A stretch of 55,608 bases of DNA from Clostridia bacterium (GTDB lineage Bacteria > Bacillota > Clostridia > Oscillospirales > CAG-272): the NCBI GenBank assembly GCA_017536475.1, contig JAFXHH010000007.1:1-55608 (forward strand). Direction: 5' to 3'. Shown here one piece after another: positions 49,170 through 55,608 of this stretch. A model generated the notes under the pieces. The model saw nothing but the letters and a program-made list of their open reading frames with translations, was not told the origin of the DNA and searched no databases. The stretch's first letter is position 1, and the number at the start of each line of letters is the position of its first letter. Position numbers and translations under genes: made by a program.

Positions 49170-50762
49170 TTATTTATTTTTACCCGAACTCAACCGATTT
49201 AATATCGGCATATCAGATATTTCCTCTTTTTTTACCACTTTGAATATAAAGATCAGCGGCAGATATAATATAGCCGCGATCGCAACGCAAGCAAGCGTTA
49301 AAAGCGCGCTCTCGCCAAATTTTATTACCAAAGCGTTGTAAGCGACCCTTGCCAATATAACGGCAACGGCGGATGCCGTAAACGGCATCAAAAAGACCGT
49401 GCTCACCGACGGAGTACTCGGCATTACCCTTGAAATGCAGTAAAAATTCACCGCATTTATAATGAGATCGCAAAAGAACGTGCTTATCGGCGCGCCGAGA
49501 ATACCGATCTCGGAATTTCCTATCAAAAAATACGCCAAGACTATCTTGACCAAAGACCCGACCGCCATAGAAATTATCGGGATATACGCCTTCGAATAAG
49601 CCTGCAATATTGCATTGCTGACCGTGATCAGACAAGCCGACGTGACCGAAAGCCCAAGAACGACAAGAAGCGGATATGCCTCACTTATCGCCTCGCTCTC
49701 TCCCGAAAAAACGAGCTCCAATATCTGCTTTGCAAACAGCGACAGACCAACGGCGATCGGCATAGATACTATACTCGTCAGCTTCAAAGCGTCAGAGACC
49801 ACCCGTCCCTGCTCCTCGGCGTCATTCATAGCCACCGCCCTCGATAAAGACGGAATCAGCGGCATCGCAACCGACGCGATCAGCGCGGGCGCAAGACTGA
49901 AAAGCGGAAGCGCAAGCGTGGTGTAGTTTCCGTAAGCCGAAAACGCGACCTCGCTTTCGTACCCGAGATCCTGCAGCCGCCGCAGTATCATAGTCATATC
50001 AATGACCTTGGTCAAGCTGATCACCGCCGCCGAGAGCGTCACAGGGATTGCAGTTCTCATCAGACGCCAAGCGATCCCTCGGTCATCTTCTTCGCCCAAG
50101 GAGCACGTCGCTTTTTCGCCCGAGGATCTCTTGCTCAGCATCAGATACAAAACCGAAACCGCAGTTCCAAGCGTCAGCCCAAGCACCGCAAAGGCGGCAA
50201 CTACGTCGACAGAATATCCGGATCTCAGGGCAATAAAAGCAAAAAGCAGTCCCAACAACAGCTTGCCGAGCGCCTCTATTACCTGAGATACAGCCGTGGG
50301 GACCATTCTGCCGTGACCTTGAAAAAAGCCGCGGTATGCACTGGATAAGCAGATAAGAAATACCGTCGGAGCGATAGCGAAAATGCAAAAAACGGTCTTG
50401 TCACTTCCAAGGAACTCGGAAAATGGGCGCGCAAAACCTATCATAACGGCGCTACCTACAACTCCGAGCAGCAAGAAAAGCCTCATCGCAACACGAAATA
50501 TCCTCTCCGCCCCGCCCTTTTCGGAGGATATCATTACCGACATAGCAACGGGCAGACCCGTGGTCGCAATAATACAAAACAGAGTGTATATTTCGTATGC
50601 TGAATTGAAATATCCCATGCCTTCGCTGCCCAATAGCTTAAGCATGGGAATTTTATATACAAGTCCGATTATTTTTACGATGACGGCGGACAGCGAGAGC
50701 ACAACGACTCCCGACATAAAACCGTTATCCCTGATCCTTTTATCCGAGCCTCTATCCGTCAC
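49170..50762 (-). CDS. SpoVB/YabM-like MOP-superfamily lipid flippase
   Basis: A 530-residue membrane protein with about 14 helices. GLVYKIPMLKLLGSEGMGYFNSAYEIY and RGFFQGHGRMVPTAVSQVIE are typical of the SpoVB/YabM/MurJ group of Firmicutes, which flip lipid-linked glycans such as lipid II or spore cortex precursors. Position next to mazG mirrors Bacillus yabM-yabN. The start is GTG 50762 preceded by GAGGTG. It begins 13 bases after mtaD. Confidence 0.85.
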   Translation of the reverse strand: MTDRGSDKRIRDNGFMSGVVVLSLSAVIVKIIGLVYKIPMLKLLGSEGMGYFNSAYEIYTLFCIIATTGLPVAMSVMISSEKGGAERIFRVAMRLFLLLGVVGSAVMIGFARPFSEFLGSDKTVFCIFAIAPTVFLICLSSAYRGFFQGHGRMVPTAVSQVIEALGKLLLGLLFAFIALRSGYSVDVVAAFAVLGLTLGTAVSVLYLMLSKRSSGEKATCSLGEEDDRGIAWRLMRTAIPVTLSAAVISLTKVIDMTMILRRLQDLGYESEVAFSAYGNYTTLALPLFSLAPALIASVAMPLIPSLSRAVAMNDAEEQGRVVSDALKLTSIVSMPIAVGLSLFAKQILELVFSGESEAISEAYPLLVVLGLSVTSACLITVSNAILQAYSKAYIPIISMAVGSLVKIVLAYFLIGNSEIGILGAPISTFFCDLIINAVNFYCISRVMPSTPSVSTVFLMPFTASAVAVILARVAYNALVIKFGESALLTLACVAIAAILYLPLIFIFKVVKKEEISDMPILNRLSSGKNK

Positions 50763-50775
50763 CGTAGCACCTCAC

Positions 50776-52062
50776 TCAATCGAAATAGCGAGAAATAACC
50801 CTCCGAGCCTCGCTCTTGAGCCTCTCCTCATCAATCGTAGTGTATGCGTGATCTTCGTAAAGTATGTTACCGTCACAAACGGTCATAAGTATGTTTTCCT
50901 CGGTCATAGCGTAGCAGACCGCCGACTCAAAGCTGTACGCGGGGATATTATTCATCGCGCTCATGTCAACGAGCAAAAGATCTGCCTTCATTCCGACCTT
51001 GATCTCGCCGCAATCCTCTCTGCCCTGTGCGATAGCGCCGTTTTTAGTGGCTACCTTTATCATTTCTCCCGCAAGCGTGACCGAGGGATCAAGATCGTTT
51101 CCCTTGTGTATCAAAGTGGCAAATTGCAGCTCGCGAAGAACGCTTAAGCGGTTGTTGGATGCCGCACCGTCGGTACCGAGGGTGACGTTGACCCCCGCGT
51201 CCATCATCTTCTTAAAGGGCATTATTCCGCTGCCAAGCTTAAGATTGCTGACGGGGTTGTGCGCCACGCTGACTCCCTTGCGAGCCATAAGTGCGATATC
51301 CTCATCCGTGACCCAAACGCAATGCGCGGCGGTCAGCGGAACGTCAAGCGCGCCGACGCGGTCAAAAAACTCGGTCGGAGTGATTCCGTGACGCTCGATA
51401 CAAGCGTCGTGCTCGGATGCGGTCTCGGAGACGTGTATCTGCAAGCCCGTCTTTCTTTCCTTTGCAAGCTCGGCAAGGTATCGGCAGCATTTTTCAACGT
51501 TGGTATATTCCGCGTGAAGCGACATATCGATCTTTATTCTTCCGTCCGCCTTTCCGTGCCAGCGGTCGAACACGTCGATCCCCTCGTTTATTCTGGAGTC
51601 GTTCAGAACGTCGATCTCGGGGTCAAAAGAAACTATCGAGCGCGACAGATTAGCCTTTATGCCACTCTCCTCGACCGCCCTTGCGGTATCGTCAAGGAAA
51701 AAGTACATATCCGAGAACGAGACCACACCGTTTCTTATCATCTCGGCAATAGCCACCATAGAGCCGTAATAAACGCTCTCGCTCGTCAGTCTGTCCTCGG
51801 CGGGAAAGATCTTCTCGTTGAGCCATCTCTGCAAGGGCAGATCGTCACCGTAGCCTCTGAAAAGAGTCATTGCGCTGTGACAGTGCGTGTTGTAAAATGC
51901 GGGGATAACGAGATTTCCGTTGCCCTCGATCACTCTGTCGGCAGTCTCTCTCGGCAGATCCTTTCCCACGTAAGCGATCTTGTCGTCCTTGACCAGAATA
52001 TTTACCGATGAGGTAAATCCGTAGCTCTCCGTAAGATTAACGTTTTTAAAAAGTATGCTCAT
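50776..52062 (-). CDS. mtaD: S-adenosylhomocysteine / 5'-methylthioadenosine deaminase
   Basis: A 428-residue amidohydrolase. NTHCHSAMTLFRGYGDDLPLQ, LQIHVSETASEHD and LGTDGAASNN give the metal His, the next His and the catalytic Asp, and the overall pattern is that of MtaD/SAH deaminase (TrzA/AtzB group). It would turn SAH into S-inosylhomocysteine, recycling the methylation by-product. AAGGACG precedes the start. Confidence 0.85.
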   Translation of the reverse strand: MSILFKNVNLTESYGFTSSVNILVKDDKIAYVGKDLPRETADRVIEGNGNLVIPAFYNTHCHSAMTLFRGYGDDLPLQRWLNEKIFPAEDRLTSESVYYGSMVAIAEMIRNGVVSFSDMYFFLDDTARAVEESGIKANLSRSIVSFDPEIDVLNDSRINEGIDVFDRWHGKADGRIKIDMSLHAEYTNVEKCCRYLAELAKERKTGLQIHVSETASEHDACIERHGITPTEFFDRVGALDVPLTAAHCVWVTDEDIALMARKGVSVAHNPVSNLKLGSGIMPFKKMMDAGVNVTLGTDGAASNNRLSVLRELQFATLIHKGNDLDPSVTLAGEMIKVATKNGAIAQGREDCGEIKVGMKADLLLVDMSAMNNIPAYSFESAVCYAMTEENILMTVCDGNILYEDHAYTTIDEERLKSEARRVISRYFD

Positions 52063-52085
52063 TATTTTAACGTCCTTAAATCATT

Positions 52086-52997
52086 TTAAACAAATTCACG
52101 GTACAAGGAATCGGGCGAGATAACAAAGCTCTCTATACCCACGATGTCCTCTATCAAATTCAGAATATCCACGCACTGCGCGTAATACTTATCGTTTCTG
52201 TCAACACCCGAAAGCACTCTCCTCAGATAAGGTGCAAGCACGTTCATCTCGTATGCGAGCGTGGTGTCTATCTTAACGTCGCATCTGTGCATATACGGGA
52301 AGATATTGGTCTCCTCGTTTCTTCTCACGCTCTCCCAGAGTCCGAGCGTAAATTCAGGCGACGCTCCGCGGAAATTGCTGTCGCGAACGAGCCTGCGGCA
52401 AAGTCTTATGAAATCGGGATCGAATACTACGCCGCCAATCTCTATCGGGCTCTCGGGTCTTACGCCAAGCACCGCGCCTCCGTGCGCTTCAATGATCGAC
52501 AATACCGACGGATAAAGCACCTGAATTCCCTCGAAAAGCAGAATATCGTCGTCGTCAAGTTCAACGTCCTCCCAACTGCCTCTGTCGCCGCTGACGAAAT
52601 CAAAGATAGGCTTTTTAGCCCTTCCCTTCGCAAAGAGCTCGTCAACGAAGCTGCCGAGCAGCTCGGTATCGAGCGTATCGGGAGAATCGAAATCCAACTT
52701 TTCGGGATCCGCACCCGCAAGACTGCTGCGCGAAAACTGATCCTTGAAAAAGTCGTCAAGAGAGACCGTTACCACTCTTTTTTGCTCGTCACCGAGATAA
52801 GCCAGCAGCTTGTTTGCCGCAGTGGTCTTTCCCGAGCAAGTGGGGCCCGTCAAACCAAGCACTCTCGCGTTATTCTTCTCGCAAAGAGCCCTGACCGACT
52901 CCGCAAGCAAAGCTTCAAATTCCTTGTCGCATTCGGTGATAAAATTTTCATCTATTTTTGCAAATCCTTGCTTGTTAATACGTTTTTCAGTTGCCAT
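52086..52997 (-). CDS. Uridine kinase-like P-loop protein
   Basis: A 303-residue P-loop phosphotransferase. LGLTGPTCSGKTTAANKLL is the Walker A segment (about residues 46-64), and SLDDFFKD the nucleoside-binding Asp loop found in the uridine kinase/phosphoribulokinase family. LLFEGIQVLYP fits the uridine kinase Walker B region. It is longer than Udk (about 210 residues), with extra sequence at both ends, so the substrate may not be uridine. GTGGAGGAT precedes the start. Confidence 0.75.
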   Translation of the reverse strand: MATEKRINKQGFAKIDENFITECDKEFEALLAESVRALCEKNNARVLGLTGPTCSGKTTAANKLLAYLGDEQKRVVTVSLDDFFKDQFSRSSLAGADPEKLDFDSPDTLDTELLGSFVDELFAKGRAKKPIFDFVSGDRGSWEDVELDDDDILLFEGIQVLYPSVLSIIEAHGGAVLGVRPESPIEIGGVVFDPDFIRLCRRLVRDSNFRGASPEFTLGLWESVRRNEETNIFPYMHRCDVKIDTTLAYEMNVLAPYLRRVLSGVDRNDKYYAQCVDILNLIEDIVGIESFVISPDSLYREFV

Positions 52998-53077
52998 ATA
53001 TCCTCCACAACGCTAAAATAAATATCGGAAACACGGCCGCGCAGATCGATCAACAACGGAAATAGACGCACAGCCGT

Positions 53078-54577
53078 TTACACAAGCCCGTGCTTGATAT
53101 AAAACTCACGCGCGGCGTTAAGCTTTTCCTCGGTCTTATCCTCGGCAAGATACTCGTAAGGGTATTTCTGATTGAAAAATCTCTCGATCGTCCGCTTGTT
53201 CTCTCCCGAAGGAGCAATATCAACGAACTTTGATACGGCACCAGCGCCTGCGGCGAATATCGAGTGGAGCTCCTCCATCATATAGATGTTGTACAGACCC
53301 TTTTTCCCGTCAAGGCAAAATCCTACGTTTTCGTAATTGCCCACGGTATTCTTCTGGCGGTACATATAGTAAGGCTGATATCCCTCGTGCTGTGCCTTTA
53401 TCTGCGAATAGTCAACGCATTTTCCGACGTCGCCGCCGCGCACCGAGTAGATGTGACTGAAATTCTTGAGCGCATCACTCGCCTTCTTTACACTGAAGGT
53501 GTGCACGGTGATATTTTCGGGACGGAGCGAAACGATCTTATCGTAGGAAGCCGAAAAGCTTGCAAACTTATCCCCGGGAAGTCCCGTGATGACGTCGGTA
53601 TTTATGTTCGCGATTCCCGAATTACGAGCAACATCGTAAGCCCTTAAAAAATCTTCTGCCGTATGGGATCGGCCGATGATACGCAAAACGTCGTCGTTGA
53701 GCGTCTGGGGATTAACGCTGATACGGTTGATACCGTGCGCCATAGCTACACGCATCTTGCCCTCGGTAATAGTGTCGGGTCTGCCAGCCTCCAAGGTATA
53801 TTCTTCCACAGTCGAAACGTCGATATTCGCCTCTACCACAGATAAAAGCCAAGCAAGCTGAACCTCATCAAGTATCGTGGGCGTGCCTCCGCCTATGTAT
53901 ATGGTCTTGACCGTAAGACCAAGCTCCTTGATAGTATCAAAGGTCCTGTTTATCTCTTTGCCAAGTGCAACGAGATAATCGGGTATCGTCGAAAGCAGCT
54001 TTTTAGAAGTATATGAAACGAACGAGCAATACGCACATCTCGTCGGGCAAAAAGGTATCGATATATATACGCTGCACGCCTTGGGCTCTACCTTCTGGAC
54101 AAATTCAGCCTCGTTGAGTGCTACCTCGGTGGCAAGCGCCGCCTTTTTGGGAATGACGAAATAATCGTTGACCAACGCTTTCTTGACCTTTGTCTTCGAC
54201 ATTCCGCTTGTAAAAAGCTCGGTCGCGACCTTCGAGGGACGAACGCCGACGAGCATTCCCCACGAGGGTCTATAGCCTATGACCTCACTGCATACCGATA
54301 ACACCGCGTCACCCACGGCGATCTTTTTGAGTCTATCGTACGTAATATCCTCGCGAACAGGATATACCTTTTCGCAGTTCGCAAATTTTTCTTCAAGCGT
54401 CAATTCAGCGCACACCTTGACTCCCGCATCGGTCTCCTCAAGAGAAAGCGTCAGCTCGGGCGACGCGACCTCGGGATCCGTCGGCACCTTGTCAGAAAAT
54501 TTCTCCCCAGGGAAAAATATCATACAAAGAGTCTGAACGTAATACGCGTTTATATTTCCGCTTATGTTTAGTTTCAT
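53078..54577 (-). CDS. hemZ: HemZ-type radical SAM coproporphyrinogen dehydrogenase-like protein
   Basis: A 499-residue radical SAM protein. CPTRCAYCSFVSY is the CX3CX2C cluster; IYIGGGTPTILDE and ITGLPGD are HemN-family motifs. The N-terminal 160 residues (VGVRPSKVATELF) are the extension typical of Firmicute HemZ. The name implies anaerobic oxidation of coproporphyrinogen III, but HemZ proteins have weak evidence for that role and heme-chaperone-like functions are possible. Lies next to dtd and rel, a common clostridial order. Confidence 0.85.
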   Translation of the reverse strand: MKLNISGNINAYYVQTLCMIFFPGEKFSDKVPTDPEVASPELTLSLEETDAGVKVCAELTLEEKFANCEKVYPVREDITYDRLKKIAVGDAVLSVCSEVIGYRPSWGMLVGVRPSKVATELFTSGMSKTKVKKALVNDYFVIPKKAALATEVALNEAEFVQKVEPKACSVYISIPFCPTRCAYCSFVSYTSKKLLSTIPDYLVALGKEINRTFDTIKELGLTVKTIYIGGGTPTILDEVQLAWLLSVVEANIDVSTVEEYTLEAGRPDTITEGKMRVAMAHGINRISVNPQTLNDDVLRIIGRSHTAEDFLRAYDVARNSGIANINTDVITGLPGDKFASFSASYDKIVSLRPENITVHTFSVKKASDALKNFSHIYSVRGGDVGKCVDYSQIKAQHEGYQPYYMYRQKNTVGNYENVGFCLDGKKGLYNIYMMEELHSIFAAGAGAVSKFVDIAPSGENKRTIERFFNQKYPYEYLAEDKTEEKLNAAREFYIKHGLV

Positions 54578-54643
54578 TTTCCTATTGTCCTTCCTGATCC
54601 GTGTATTTTAAAATATCACACGCCTGTGAAAGATCCGTATCTC

Positions 54644-55105
54644 TCACGCCTTTTTCTTTTTGAGGACCTCGCTATCCATAACTATGGTAACGGGTCCGTT
54701 ATTGATAAGACTTACTTCCATATGTGCGCCGAACACTCCGCAACCAACGTGACGAAGCTCGGCAGCCATAAGTCCCTTAAAATATTCGTAAAGTCTGTTC
54801 GCCTCAGCAGGAGGAGCCGACTCAAGATAATCGGGGCGGTTGCCGTGCTTGTAATTCGCCATCAAAGTAAATTGGGATATAACGAGTGCCTCGCCGTCGA
54901 TATTTTTGACCGAAAGATTCATCTTGTCATTCTCGTCGCAAAATATTCTCAAATTACATATCTTGGTCGCAAGAAGTCTCGCATCCTCCTCGGTGTCGCC
55001 GTTCGCAACACCTAAAAGGATCATCAATCCCTCCGCGCACTCCCCGACGACCTGACCGTCAACGCTCACGCTCGCGCGCTTTACTCTCTGCAATACCGCC
55101 TTCAT
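54644..55105 (-). CDS. dtd: D-aminoacyl-tRNA deacylase
   Basis: A 153-residue DTD. SQFTLMANYKHGNRPDY carries the SQFTL active-site motif and VSLINNGPVTIVMD the GPVT cross-subunit motif; GHMEV-like AHMEVSL also fits. It removes D-amino acids and glycine from mischarged tRNA. It follows rel as in many Firmicutes. Confidence 0.95.
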   Translation of the reverse strand: MKAVLQRVKRASVSVDGQVVGECAEGLMILLGVANGDTEEDARLLATKICNLRIFCDENDKMNLSVKNIDGEALVISQFTLMANYKHGNRPDYLESAPPAEANRLYEYFKGLMAAELRHVGCGVFGAHMEVSLINNGPVTIVMDSEVLKKKKA

Positions 55106-55162
55106 TATCTACAGATCCTTTGCTTAAAAATTGAAATTTGTCTCGGCTCTTCGCCGTTGCGA

Positions 55163-55608
55163 TCACGAGAAGCCTCTCGCCACGCTCTCAACACCGTTCA
55201 GCGAACGCAGTCTTGAAACGATCGAATCGTAATGCTCTATATTCTTGCAGCTTATCTTCAAGGTGATTATACATCTGCCGTTGTTTCTCTTCTGCGAATT
55301 GACCTGAAGAATAGAAACCTTCATATCGGCAAGCGCAACTGCAATATCTGCAAGCATACCCACTCTGTCCTCTGTAAAGAGCTGAAGCAATGCCTCGTAA
55401 ACGCTTCTGGAGGATCCGTTGTCCTGCTCCTCCCAGTAAGCGACCTTCCAACGATCCTTATTTTCGTCGTTCTTCATGCCCTCGATAACGTTGGGACAAT
55501 CCTTCTTGTGTATCGATATACCGTAGCCCTTGGTAACGAATCCGACGACGTCGTCTCCGGGCAAGGGATTACAGCACTTTGCGAACTTGACCAGACAGCC
55601 TGCCTCGC
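55163..55608 (-). CDS. rel: Rel/SpoT (p)ppGpp synthetase-hydrolase, C-terminal part
   Basis: The last 148 residues of a gene that begins beyond the window. Read from the right edge it gives FAKCCNPLPGDDVVGFVTKGYGISIHKKDCPN, written here only as blocks: FAKCCNPLPGD, GFVTKGYGISIH and KKDCPN, the conserved-Cys (zinc-finger-like) domain of long Rel proteins. An ACT/RRM domain follows (VGMLADIAVALADMKVSI). These parts regulate the N-terminal hydrolase and synthetase domains, which are not in view. Confidence 0.92.
   Translation of the reverse strand, partial: EAGCLVKFAKCCNPLPGDDVVGFVTKGYGISIHKKDCPNVIEGMKNDENKDRWKVAYWEEQDNGSSRSVYEALLQLFTEDRVGMLADIAVALADMKVSILQVNSQKRNNGRCIITLKISCKNIEHYDSIVSRLRSLNGVESVARGFS

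Overview
The window reads as chromosomal DNA of a low-to-mid GC Firmicute of class Clostridia, probably an anaerobic, gut-type Oscillospirales-like lineage. The support is gene order rather than one marker: a nusB-xseA-xseB-ispA-tlyA-nadK-argR-recN block, an rplU-prp-rpmA block, a spoVB-mazG-hup-rqcP-yabP-yabQ-divIC block and a rel-dtd-hemZ block are all classic Firmicute neighbourhoods. The yabP/yabQ/spoVB genes point to a spore-forming ancestry. Many enzymes carry Fe-S clusters or radical-SAM motifs, as expected of an anaerobe. Nearly all genes have clear Shine-Dalgarno sites and many have near-consensus sigma-A promoters. I saw no tRNA, rRNA, CRISPR array, prophage or intact transposase.

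Layout. 1-2.9 kb: end of pepT, an Fe-S aldo/keto reductase, then an AT-rich insert (MerR regulator plus a small zinc-ribbon lipoprotein) closed off by terminators on both sides. 2.9-8 kb: a PlsC-type acyltransferase, divergent thyX with a long structured leader, a FAD-Rieske oxidoreductase and a cysteine desulfidase. 8-16.4 kb: glyA-guaB, cwlD, a GH63-like glycosidase with an RluA pseudouridine synthase, the L21-Prp-L27 operon and a ROK-like regulator. 16.6-29.7 kb: rplS, a flippase, argS-yebC and the long nusB-to-recN operon. 29.9-31.2 kb: a small membrane protein and an SGNH hydrolase.

31.5-38.7 kb is the most unusual stretch. It holds four tandem paralogous secreted proteins, each with its own promoter and terminator and each ending in a Thr/Glu-rich linker, an invariant GCGSVVGFGA, a membrane helix and a basic tail. 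This looks like a C-terminal surface-sorting signal that is neither LPXTG nor any class I can name with certainty. 38.9-46.3 kb: radical SAM protein, class Ic aspartate aminotransferase, a RecB-nuclease/XPD-helicase fusion, mecA, type-4 UDG and an AEC transporter. 46.4-55.6 kb: the divIC-yab cluster, mtaD, a uridine-kinase-like protein, hemZ, dtd and the 3' end of rel.

The intergenic spaces carry repeated structured DNA. A 116-118 bp element occurs three times (7889, 13893, 18650) and its paired arms change together between copies. There is also a 160-bp hairpin element beside rplS and a 295-bp multi-hairpin element between two identical terminators at 31214-31508. Functional links: GlyA makes the methylene-THF used by ThyX; Prp should trim the N-terminal extension of L27; ArgR sits near argS; XseAB, RecN, UDG and the nuclease-helicase form a DNA-repair set.
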